DNA of 64,000 nt from CAZPDM01 sp964585305. GTDB taxonomy: Bacteria; Planctomycetota; Uabimicrobiia; Uabimicrobiales; JABWCH01. Position 1 is the stretch's first letter. Each line of letters starts with the position of its first letter. The notes under the pieces are model-generated. The model was not told where the DNA came from. It saw only the letters and a program-made list of their open reading frames with translations, and ran no database searches. This document shows positions 16,891-25,535 of the stretch, piece by piece. The position numbers were made by a program, and so were the translations under genes. The DNA is taken from assembly GCA_964585305.1 (NCBI GenBank), contig CAZPDM010000004.1, forward strand, positions 25,911 to 89,910, read 5' to 3'.

Positions 16891-17141
16891 AAGGAAGATA
16901 AAAAATAGATTTCGGTCTATGAACGTTAATCTAAAATAATAAATAGAAAGATTTTTTTTGGCAATATATGAAATTTTTTAAAAAAAGAGATAATACTGAA
17001 TTGACTGATAGAGAAAAATTTCAATATTTTACTAAAAACGCCATCTATCCCACAACCTAAAGATTGGAGAGTTCTGGCAAAGATTAGTAATATATCAAAA
17101 TATTTAGTCAATCGCAAAAATAAATTATTTTTTTCACAATA

Positions 17142-20100
17142 TTATTGCTTTGTTATAGCAAGGATTCGAAATCCTAATTCTTTAGAAGTTTCATCGATGA
17201 GACGATAATTATACTCTAAACTTTCTTCTCCGCAAATAATTGCTGATTTTTTTTCAATATTTTTATGTGATTCTATTTCTAATGTATCTTGACACCATTC
17301 TGAAACAGAAGTTGCCATTTTAATAATTCCATAAGGGCTTATATCAAAATCTATTGGGTAGTTTTCGTCAGATATTTTTCCTAAAAACCAAGGATCAGAA
17401 ATATTTCCCCAAGGATAATATCTTTCATCTACATTGTAAGCTATCCATTGCCATTCTTTTTTTGTTAGTAGTCTGTATTCGATTGAGTTATTGCTTTTTT
17501 GACTAAGCCATTTACAATAATTTTGAGCATCTTGCCAAGAAATTCCGGATATAGGGTTAGATAATGAATCATTCGTTATAAATTTAGTTCCATTCCATGT
17601 CCATAATGGTTGATTTTTAATTCGTGGAACATATTGAAGAGAACCAGATTCTTTTTGTTTCTTATATTGAGAAATTGTACTTGGAGAGTTTAAAAACTCT
17701 AAATATTGAGATACTGAAATTTCATCGGAAACAAAATAATAGTTGGGAGAGTTTTCTGGAAAATTTATATTAGTAAAATCTTTAAGCTCAGATATAACTG
17801 GGATTAAGTTTAAAGAAAGTTTTAATTCCATTCCATAAGTAATTTTTTCGATACGACGTAATTCTTGAAACCCTTCTTTTTGAAGAATAATTAAACAGTT
17901 TCCTGTTTTATAAAAAGGAATTTCTTTAGGGGTTTCTTGAGTGATTGCTATGCAATTTTCTTCCGTAATTTGAGGATAGGTAATATTTAAATATTCTTGT
18001 GTATCTATATTTTGATAATTATTTTGGTACCAATTGATGGAATCTTTATAAGCTACAGGAACTTTGCGGAGATATAAATCTTCCAAAGAAAATATATAAA
18101 CTTTTGTTTGTAGAGGTGTTGTAGTAATAGATATTTTTGCAATAGGAGTAGAAGTACAAGAAAAAGGATCGGGAGTTGCCCAATTCCATTCATCATGATC
18201 GGGAAGATTTCTATGATATTGATGTACTTTCCCTAACCCTTGTTTAGCTAAAAAATTAGGAGGTTCCCATAATAAGGCTTGATAAAAATTTTGTTGTGCA
18301 AACATGAGTTGGGAAATATTATTTTTTTGTGAGTTTGCATATTCTTGTAAGGAAATTAGAGCTTCTTTTTTTTCTTTAATATTATTTGCATTTCTAAAAC
18401 GTTTTATTTCATTTAAAATCAAGTTTTCTAGTGTCTCTGAATTTTTTAAGTAACTTTTAATCAGTTTTTCTCCTGTTGTAACATGATGCTTTGCTAATTC
18501 AAGTCGTTTTAATTGAATTTTTTCATAAACTCTAGGGCTTTGCCCAGCATTTTGAAAAAGTGAAAGGGCTAATTTATAATCTTTATCTGAAATTGCTTTG
18601 AGTGCTAAATTATAGTTATCTAAAGATTCTTTATACCCTAGATAAGTTTTTGCACCAAACCATCCTAATAATAAGATTGCACATAAAAATAATAATACCA
18701 ATGGAGTAAGAAAAGTTATATTTAAATAAAAATATTTTTTTATACGACTCCAAAAGGATGTAGGCTTTGCTTTGATAGTTTCTCCGTATAAAAATCTATC
18801 AATATCATCTGCCATTTCTTTAACCGTTTGATACCGGTTTTGGGCAGAGCGAGATAAAGATTTTAGACAAATTGTTTCAATATCTTTATGAATTTTGGGA
18901 TTTAATTTGGTTGGACTAACAGGATCTTGAGAAAGTATAGCAGAAATCACATTCATTACTGCTTCTCCCTGATAAGGAGGGCGGCCAACAAGTATTTCAT
19001 AGAGAACTGCACCAAGAGAGTAAATATCACTTCTCGCATCAACTGTTCCCCCTTGCGCCTGCTCAGGAGACATATATGCTGGAGTTCCTAATGCTTCTCC
19101 ACTTTGAGTAAGTCTGTGGCTATCCATACTATTCATTCCTTTAGCTAAACCAAAATCTGTAAGCAAAGGATGATTATTTTTATCTAAAATAATATTATCT
19201 GGTTTAACATCACGATGAATAATCCCATGTGAATGAGCATAATCTAAAGCTAACGCAATCTCTCTAATAATTGCTAATTCTTGTTGGAAATCGCGTCGAG
19301 TCCCTTTAAGATAGCTAGATAAAGTTTGTCCTTCTACAAAATCCATTGTAAAATAGTGAACATTATCAACAATTCCGGAATCGTAAATGCTAACAATATT
19401 AGGATGATGTAGGCTAGCTGCAAGTCGTGCTTCTCTATGAAACCTACGGATTTCATCTGCTGGAGGGTTTTCCCAGTCTTTTAAAACTTTAAGAGCAACT
19501 GTACGGTGTAATTTATCATCCCAGGCTTTATAAACGACTCCCATTCCTCCACGGGCAACTTCTTCTAAAATTTGATAAGCTCCAAATTTTTGAGGAATAT
19601 TTCCCTCTACAAAATGGATAATTCCATCTTGAAATGTCAGCCGTATTTTTTTCTCCTGAGAAAAAACTTTGCTCCAATCAACATTCTTTATTTGTAATTC
19701 ACTATCGCGATGTATCTGTACAAATCGATCTACTGCAATATAATGATTCTTTACCATAATTTGGCCAACAAGAAGACTGCGTCCCGAAGTCCTTTTTAAA
19801 TTAGCCTGTTCTTGAAAACATTTATTTACATCTTCTGTTTTACAAGTCCCATCGCTTAATACTTGACGGGCGAATAAAATATCTTTCTTCATTTCATCTG
19901 TGATATTTACAGAAGATATTTTGTCTAATTTGTGTAGTGCTACTCTTTGACTATCGATATGGTGAGAAAATCTTTCTTCAAGAGACAAAAGCATTTCTCT
20001 AATTTTGTTTGCACAATCTCTAGTGAGAATATTACTTTCTACTAAATTGTCTAATAGACGGAAATTGGGATCAGTAAGCACAAAATTATTTATTTTATCT

Positions 20101-20171
20101 AACACTTCCGAAGGGACAACTCCCGATGCTTGCAAGATTGATAGAATTTGCTTGGCCTGGATTTCTGCCAT
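17142..20171 (-). CDS. Membrane Ser/Thr protein kinase fused to FGE-sulfatase-like domain
   Basis: A 1009-residue protein. Residues 1-190 are an unrecognised helical N-terminal region. A Hanks-type kinase covers about 199-465: ARGGMGVVYKAW glycine loop, ALKVLK (Lys228), HRDVKPDN (Asp321), TDFGLAK (Asp339) and GTPAYMSPEQ. One transmembrane helix lies at about 487-507. An extracytoplasmic helical/beta region follows, and a C-terminal domain of about 800-1005 resembles the formylglycine-generating enzyme/SUMF1 fold: DEISVSQYLEFLN, PISGISWQDAQNYCKWLSQ, YRLLTKKEWQWIAY, YPWGN, SVSEWCQDT. In such fusions the FGE-like domain is usually a ligand or carbohydrate-type module rather than an enzyme. The catalytic residues of the kinase are intact. 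It stands alone between an MFS gene and the RimK-like leader. Confidence 0.93.
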   Translation of the reverse strand: MAEIQAKQILSILQASGVVPSEVLDKINNFVLTDPNFRLLDNLVESNILTRDCANKIREMLLSLEERFSHHIDSQRVALHKLDKISSVNITDEMKKDILFARQVLSDGTCKTEDVNKCFQEQANLKRTSGRSLLVGQIMVKNHYIAVDRFVQIHRDSELQIKNVDWSKVFSQEKKIRLTFQDGIIHFVEGNIPQKFGAYQILEEVARGGMGVVYKAWDDKLHRTVALKVLKDWENPPADEIRRFHREARLAASLHHPNIVSIYDSGIVDNVHYFTMDFVEGQTLSSYLKGTRRDFQQELAIIREIALALDYAHSHGIIHRDVKPDNIILDKNNHPLLTDFGLAKGMNSMDSHRLTQSGEALGTPAYMSPEQAQGGTVDARSDIYSLGAVLYEILVGRPPYQGEAVMNVISAILSQDPVSPTKLNPKIHKDIETICLKSLSRSAQNRYQTVKEMADDIDRFLYGETIKAKPTSFWSRIKKYFYLNITFLTPLVLLFLCAILLLGWFGAKTYLGYKESLDNYNLALKAISDKDYKLALSLFQNAGQSPRVYEKIQLKRLELAKHHVTTGEKLIKSYLKNSETLENLILNEIKRFRNANNIKEKKEALISLQEYANSQKNNISQLMFAQQNFYQALLWEPPNFLAKQGLGKVHQYHRNLPDHDEWNWATPDPFSCTSTPIAKISITTTPLQTKVYIFSLEDLYLRKVPVAYKDSINWYQNNYQNIDTQEYLNITYPQITEENCIAITQETPKEIPFYKTGNCLIILQKEGFQELRRIEKITYGMELKLSLNLIPVISELKDFTNINFPENSPNYYFVSDEISVSQYLEFLNSPSTISQYKKQKESGSLQYVPRIKNQPLWTWNGTKFITNDSLSNPISGISWQDAQNYCKWLSQKSNNSIEYRLLTKKEWQWIAYNVDERYYPWGNISDPWFLGKISDENYPIDFDISPYGIIKMATSVSEWCQDTLEIESHKNIEKKSAIICGEESLEYNYRLIDETSKELGFRILAITKQ

Positions 20172-20239
20172 ATTAAAACCTTTCCAAAGATATGTCCCAA
20201 AGTTGTCAGATGTTTAAAAATTAGCATCACAAACTATAA

Positions 20240-21550
20240 TTATAAGATTTTTTTGTTAAATTTTACATTGCTAAAGGCAAAGAAAGCTAGCAATCCTAAT
20301 AACCCTAATAAAAATACACTGAGTCGTTGCGGAGTTTCTGGAAAGCCAATTTTAGTTGCAATATATACAAAAAATGGCCAAAGTCCAGTACCAAGAATTC
20401 CACATATAACAATCACAATCCAATATAAAGAGAGATATACTCCTTTATAGCCTGGAGGAGTGATGTCTAAAACTAAAACACGTGAAGTTGCCCAATATCC
20501 TCCCATTCCAATACCGCAGATAATTCCAATAGCCCACATAATAGGTTTGCTAGAGCAAATGCTACCAATGAGTAAAGTTGCTGTCCATATCATAATGATA
20601 ATGCCAAATGTCAGTTTATTTCCCAACGGGCGGAGTAATAAACCAAAGCCTATGCCACCAAGGACTGCAAAAATAGTAGAAAACATTAAAAATAATGGAA
20701 GTTCACTTTTAGCAAATCCTCCAATTTTTTCTAAGAAAATCGACATGAAATGGACTGAGGCATACACAGGTATTCCACTTAATAATATTGCTGCAAGTAA
20801 CCAGAAAGTATTTTTATCTTTAATAGCTGTTAATAAGTTTTTGATGATTTCTGGAAGACTAAAACTATTTGATTCTCTTATATTTTGCGTATATTTAGAA
20901 GGACGAATAAATAAAAATAAGGGAAGAACAAAAATTGTATAAAGAATTGCAGTAGGGACAAAAGCATTTACATATAAAACTTTGCCTGGTAAAACATCTT
21001 GGATTATTAAGCATTTTAAAAATTCAGGGAGTTGTAAAATAACTCCTCCTAACCAAGAAGGAAGTGTAATCTGATAATTATTTCTAATGAAAAAACCTAT
21101 GGTAAATAATCCAAAAATAGCCCCAACATATCGTAATGCAATTCCTAATCCTGATACAGTTCCCATTTGCTTTGAAGTAGAAATATCTTCTAATAATGCA
21201 TTGTAAAATGTCAAAGCAAGTTGATAAGGAAGATATGCAATAGTAAATAATATTCCGGCTAATATAAGATTTTTTCCACAGAATCCAAGAGAAAAAACTC
21301 CTGAAATTGAAATTACTGTTAGTATAAATAATGGAAAAACTTTATGTCCCCGATCACAAATTGGTCCTGTTAAAGGATAGAGAAATAAACAAAATATATA
21401 AACTATTGCTGAAATAATTCCATAATAGGTGTCTCCGTTTCCAAAACTTTGATCAAGCCACTGTGCAAAAGATAATGTTACTATATTCATCATAAATATA
21501 GTAGTGGCAAAATCAAAAAGACACCAGCTTAATATTTTAATAATGGGCAC
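20240..21550 (-). CDS. MFS permease, UMF1/Atg22-like family
   Basis: A 436-residue membrane protein with about 12 hydrophobic segments. The opening SWCLFDFATTIFMMNIVTLSFAQW and DRGHK in the first cytoplasmic loop match the UMF1 (Vps22/Atg22-like) group of the major facilitator superfamily. These transporters are linked to amino-acid or peptide efflux, but the substrate here is unknown. Translation begins at GTG 21550 with an AAAGGA site. The gene is 68 bp upstream of the kinase-FGE gene in the same orientation and is divergent from ygiQ. Confidence 0.85.
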   Translation of the reverse strand: MPIIKILSWCLFDFATTIFMMNIVTLSFAQWLDQSFGNGDTYYGIISAIVYIFCLFLYPLTGPICDRGHKVFPLFILTVISISGVFSLGFCGKNLILAGILFTIAYLPYQLALTFYNALLEDISTSKQMGTVSGLGIALRYVGAIFGLFTIGFFIRNNYQITLPSWLGGVILQLPEFLKCLIIQDVLPGKVLYVNAFVPTAILYTIFVLPLFLFIRPSKYTQNIRESNSFSLPEIIKNLLTAIKDKNTFWLLAAILLSGIPVYASVHFMSIFLEKIGGFAKSELPLFLMFSTIFAVLGGIGFGLLLRPLGNKLTFGIIIMIWTATLLIGSICSSKPIMWAIGIICGIGMGGYWATSRVLVLDITPPGYKGVYLSLYWIVIVICGILGTGLWPFFVYIATKIGFPETPQRLSVFLLGLLGLLAFFAFSNVKFNKKIL

Positions 21551-21680
21551 AAAAATTCCTTTAAGAAAAAAAATTTTCTTAGTTATTTTTAATTAGTTTA
21601 GCTATTTCTTAGCTAATTTCTAGAAAATTCTTTAAAATTATAGCATATATATCATCAAGAAAAAATGGAGATATTTTTAT

Positions 21681-23747
21681 ATGATAAAAAAGTCTGAAAA
21701 GGAAAATCTTCTTTTTCCTCGTAACCGGTTTTTACCAGTGAATTTAGCAGATGTAAAAGCTAGGGGATGGAATCAATGCGATTTTATTTTAGTTACAGGG
21801 GATGCTTATATCGATCATCCAAGTTTTGCAAATGGTGTAATATCTCGTGTATTAGAATCTGCAGGATATAAAGTAGGTATTATTTCTCAACCTAAATGGG
21901 ATGTAGCCCAAAATACCTCAAAAGATTTTTCCGAGGAAAATTTGAAAAAGGATTTTTTTAAACAGAAAAAATCTAAAAAAGGTAAAAAAACACATCCTAC
22001 TTCATCTAACAAGATATCTATGCCTGATATAACTTCATTGGGAAAACCAAGATTAGCGATGTTGGTAAGCGCAGGCAATTTAGATAGTATGCTAAGTGCT
22101 TATACAGCAAGCAAATTGCCACGTAGTGATGATCCTTATACCCCTGGAGGGAAATCTGGGTTCCGTCCTAATCGAGCTACTATAGTTTATTGTAATTTAA
22201 TACGGCAAACTTTTGGGAAAATTCCAATTATTATCGGAGGAATTGAAGCTAGCCAGCGTCGATTTGCCCATTATGATTATTGGGAAGATAAAGTTCGTCG
22301 GAGTATCTTGTTAGATTCAAATGCCGATCTTTTGGTATATGGAATGGGAGAGCAACAGATTCTTGAAATTGCTCGACGTTTAGATGCAGGCGAAAAAATT
22401 ACTAATATTACGGATATTCGGGGAACTGCTTACGTTAAAAAAGACATTTCTTTTTTAAGTACTCCAGAATATATAGAAAAATTTGGAATTCCTCAATCTG
22501 TTCTTGCATATAAAGATTTGCTTCCTCCTAAAGGGGAAGATTTGCAAAGGGTTCAAGAGAAAGAGGCTACTTCTAAACCTCCTATATACCGCAAAAATTA
22601 TGCGTTAGCCTTTAAAAAAATTTATGAAGAACAAGATCCTGTACATGGGCATCCAATTGTTCAAGCTTCTGGACAGCTTTATGTTGTACAAATGCCTCCA
22701 GCTAAATTGCAATCTAAAAAAGATATGGACCGCTGGTATGACTTGCCTTATACGCGATATTATCATCCTGATTATGAAGCGAAAGGAGGTGTTCCTGCAT
22801 GGGAAACCACACAACATAGCATTATTACTCATCGAGGATGTTTAGGATCTTGCGCTTTTTGCGCACTTACCATGCACCAGGGAAGAATTATACAAAGCCG
22901 TAGTTGTGAAAGTATTTTAAAAGAAGCAGAAAATATTACCAAAATGCCTTCTTTTCGAGGGTATATTAGTGATGTAGGTGGCCCGACTGCAAATATGTAT
23001 GAAACTACCTGCGAAAAGCAGAAATGTCAAGGAGCTTGTAAGAATCGTGATTGCTTACTTCCCAAACCTTGCCCAAATTTACAACAAAACTTAGAAAAAC
23101 AATTGGATATGCTTGCAAAAGTAAGGCAAATTCCGGGAATTAAAAAAGCTTTTATTTCAAGTGGCATTCGTTATGATATGTTATTAGATGAAAAGTGTGC
23201 AGATAAGTTTGGAGATATTTATATTGAAAATTTAGCACAAAATCATACTTCTGGAAGACTAAAGGTTGCTCCGGAACATATTTCAGATAAAGTTTTATTT
23301 CGTATGCATAAACCTAGTTTTAGTCAATATGAGCAATTCCGCAAAAAATTTGAAGCTGCTTCTAAAAAAGCCGGTAAGGAGCAATTTCTAATTGCTTATT
23401 TTATCTCAAGCCATCCAGGTTGTACGATGGAAGAACAAATTCATTTGGCAGAATATTTTCATCGACATGGTTGGACTCCGGAACAAGTCCAAGATTTTAT
23501 TCCAACACCAATGACACCTGCAACTGCAATGTTCTATTCTGGATACGATCCTTTTACGATGGAACTGGTTTATACTCCAACTACTATCCGCCAAAAACGC
23601 CGTCAGCGTGCTTTGATGCAGTCTAACAAACCTGAAATGCAAGGTAGAGTCCGAAAAGCATTACGTGAAGCCGGGCGTTCGGATCTTATTGGAAATGGCC
23701 CAAAACATCTTGTAAAACCTGGGCCGGAAGAGGATTGGAAAGACTAA
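21681..23747 (+). CDS. ygiQ: YgiQ family radical SAM protein (UPF0313)
   Basis: A 688-residue radical SAM protein of the YgiQ type. It opens with the family block FLPVNLADVKARGWNQCDFI and GDAYIDHPSF. Further family blocks are GKSGFRPNRATIVYCNLIRQ, IIGGIEASQRRFAHYDYW, DLLVYGMGEQ, and the [4Fe-4S] CxxxCxxC motif RGCLGSCAFCALTMHQGR near residue 385. A cysteine-rich insert (CEKQKCQGACKNRDC) follows the core, as usual in YgiQ. It ends with HLVKPGPEEDW. The reaction is not known for the family. Start ATG 21681 has GGAG about 10 nt away. The stop is 8 bp from the stop of the convergent sigma54 activator. Confidence 0.93.
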   Translation: MIKKSEKENLLFPRNRFLPVNLADVKARGWNQCDFILVTGDAYIDHPSFANGVISRVLESAGYKVGIISQPKWDVAQNTSKDFSEENLKKDFFKQKKSKKGKKTHPTSSNKISMPDITSLGKPRLAMLVSAGNLDSMLSAYTASKLPRSDDPYTPGGKSGFRPNRATIVYCNLIRQTFGKIPIIIGGIEASQRRFAHYDYWEDKVRRSILLDSNADLLVYGMGEQQILEIARRLDAGEKITNITDIRGTAYVKKDISFLSTPEYIEKFGIPQSVLAYKDLLPPKGEDLQRVQEKEATSKPPIYRKNYALAFKKIYEEQDPVHGHPIVQASGQLYVVQMPPAKLQSKKDMDRWYDLPYTRYYHPDYEAKGGVPAWETTQHSIITHRGCLGSCAFCALTMHQGRIIQSRSCESILKEAENITKMPSFRGYISDVGGPTANMYETTCEKQKCQGACKNRDCLLPKPCPNLQQNLEKQLDMLAKVRQIPGIKKAFISSGIRYDMLLDEKCADKFGDIYIENLAQNHTSGRLKVAPEHISDKVLFRMHKPSFSQYEQFRKKFEAASKKAGKEQFLIAYFISSHPGCTMEEQIHLAEYFHRHGWTPEQVQDFIPTPMTPATAMFYSGYDPFTMELVYTPTTIRQKRRQRALMQSNKPEMQGRVRKALREAGRSDLIGNGPKHLVKPGPEEDWKD

Positions 23748-23755
23748 AAAAATAA

Positions 23756-25432
23756 CTATTCCGTAATTCCACATTTTTCTATTTTTCTTAGTAAGCTAAA
23801 GCGGCTAATACCTAATAAGGTTGCGGCCGCGCTTCTATTTCCATTAGTCCGAGATAATGCTTTGATAATTTCATTCTTTTCTACATCCATGATAAGTTGG
23901 TTTAAATCTCGTATTGTAGAATTTGTTTTATTAAGAGATGATGAAGTAGGAATGATTCTTTGAGTAATTTCTTTTGGCAAATTAGCAATTCGAAGTACAG
24001 AATTGTCTAACGCTACTAAACGATTTACTGTATTTTTAAGTTCGCGAATGTTTCCAGGCCAATCATAATTCATTAAAATTGATAATAATCCTTGTTCTAT
24101 CTGTCGAATATTTTTCTTTTCTTGCTCGTTTGAATCTTTTAAAAAGATAGAAAATAAAGAAGGAATATCTTCTTTTCTTTCTCGTAAAGGAGGCAATTCT
24201 ATTGTAACTACTTTTAAGCGAAAGTACAAATCTTCACGAAACATCTCATCTGCAACCAGTTGCGCTAAATCTTTATTTGTTGCTGAAATAATACGAATAT
24301 TTAACGGAATGATTTTAGTAGAACCAATACGTCGTACAGATTTATCTTGCAAAATTCGTAAGAGTTTCTTTTGCAGTTCATAATCTAACTCTGAAATTTC
24401 ATCAAGAAAGATTGTTCCTGTATCAGCTTGTTCGAATATTCCTGGTTCATCTTTTATTGCGCCGGAAAAAGCTCCTTTGATGTGACCAAAGAAAACATCT
24501 TCTGCTAAAGTATTGGGAATCGCACCACAATTTTCTGGAATAAATGGCTTATCCTGGCGAATACTAGAAAAATGGATAGCGCGTGCGATCAATTCTTTCC
24601 CTGTTCCACTTTCCCCTTGTATAAGAACTGCAATATTAGAATTTTTTACTTTTTCAATAATAGAAAAAATTTGCTGCATTTTAGCATTTCGACTATAAAG
24701 GTTATGATAGAAAAAACGTTGGCTCAATTGCTTAATATGTCGTTCTGCTATTTCTAACCTCTGACTTTGTTCTGTAACTTGCAAATTTAATTCTTGGGTG
24801 CGATTCATAAGTGCTTGATTAAGAGTAGCATTATATATGGCTACAGCAGCTTGTTCTGCAAATGCTTTTAGAATTTCTAAATCATCTTCTTGAAAACATC
24901 CTCGAACTAAGCGATTATCTAAATAAATAACGCCTATGACTTTTTTATCTAAGATAACAGGAACGCAAAGAATAGAAAACAAAGAAAATTCTTGAATAGA
25001 TTGGTGTTGAGAAAATCTTGGATCAAACTTAGCATTTTCGGCTAAAATAGATTGTCCTGATTCTTGTACTTGAGAAGCAATAGATTTGCTGATTTGGTAT
25101 ATTCCTACAATATCTTCTTTGGTAAAATTTCTCGCAATTTCATGCCCTTCTACTAATAAAAATCCACGTTCGGCGCGTGTTAATTCAATAGCTTTATCTA
25201 AAATTGTGTTGAGTAACTTTTGAATATTTCGTTCTTCATGTAAAGCTTTTAAAGTTTTTAAAAGTGAATCATGATAAATTAAGGTATTTTTCATCCTCGA
25301 TAAATAGGACGTCCCTTGTTTTTGCCAATTTTCCAAAGAATCACAAATAAATTCCCAAATTGCATCATTGGGAGAGACTTCTTTTAATAATGTTGAAAAT
25401 TTAGTTTGTAATTCTTCATAATGCGTTGCCAT
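23756..25432 (-). CDS. GAF-domain sigma54-dependent transcriptional activator
   Basis: A 558-residue bacterial enhancer-binding protein. An N-terminal GAF sensory domain covers about 60-195 (ERGFLLVEG, ESGQSILAENAKFD, CVPVILDKKVIGVIYLDNR). A short coiled coil follows, then the AAA+ core at about 235-465: GESGTGKELIARAIH Walker A, GTIFLDEISEL Walker B, LRILQDKSVRRIGS, NKDLAQLV, REDLYFRL, YDWPGNIRELKN. The C-terminal Fis-type helix-turn-helix is NGNRSAAATLLGISRFSLLRKI. The loop that contacts sigma54, normally GAFTGA, is GAFSGA (Ser323). There is no receiver domain, so control is probably by a GAF ligand or by protein contact. Targets are unknown. Confidence 0.93.
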   Translation of the reverse strand: MATHYEELQTKFSTLLKEVSPNDAIWEFICDSLENWQKQGTSYLSRMKNTLIYHDSLLKTLKALHEERNIQKLLNTILDKAIELTRAERGFLLVEGHEIARNFTKEDIVGIYQISKSIASQVQESGQSILAENAKFDPRFSQHQSIQEFSLFSILCVPVILDKKVIGVIYLDNRLVRGCFQEDDLEILKAFAEQAAVAIYNATLNQALMNRTQELNLQVTEQSQRLEIAERHIKQLSQRFFYHNLYSRNAKMQQIFSIIEKVKNSNIAVLIQGESGTGKELIARAIHFSSIRQDKPFIPENCGAIPNTLAEDVFFGHIKGAFSGAIKDEPGIFEQADTGTIFLDEISELDYELQKKLLRILQDKSVRRIGSTKIIPLNIRIISATNKDLAQLVADEMFREDLYFRLKVVTIELPPLRERKEDIPSLFSIFLKDSNEQEKKNIRQIEQGLLSILMNYDWPGNIRELKNTVNRLVALDNSVLRIANLPKEITQRIIPTSSSLNKTNSTIRDLNQLIMDVEKNEIIKALSRTNGNRSAAATLLGISRFSLLRKIEKCGITE

Positions 25433-25460
25433 GCTTATCTCTTTTATAAAATATTTTTTA

Positions 25461-25481
25461 TGGGCGCGATTTTCGCGCCCA
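25461..25481 (-). terminator. GC-rich terminator after BNR lipoprotein 1
   Basis: TGGGCGCGA (25461-25469) pairs with CGCGCCCA around TTTT, a strikingly GC-rich stem for this genome. On the minus strand it lies about 55 bp after the stop at 25536 and is followed by a T/A-rich tail. Confidence 0.75.
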
Positions 25482-25535
25482 ATTAGAAGTTACTTTAAAA
25501 AGTATTTTTCAGAATAAGTAAAATATTTTACAAAA

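Larger units (their letters stand above)
16748..17141. other. Gene-free region upstream of the RimK-like gene
   Basis: About 390 bp, very AT-rich towards 17141. It holds a 20-bp palindrome and a bulged hairpin, listed separately. A 63-codon minus-strand frame (16926-17117) is low-complexity, rich in Phe/Ile, and lacks support as a gene. No clear sigma70 promoter was identified for the RimK-like gene. Confidence 0.6.

Noticed and set aside
16926..17117. Minus-strand 63-codon frame before the RimK-like gene
   Set aside because: Phe/Ile-rich and low complexity, without a ribosome site; it looks like AT-rich intergenic DNA.
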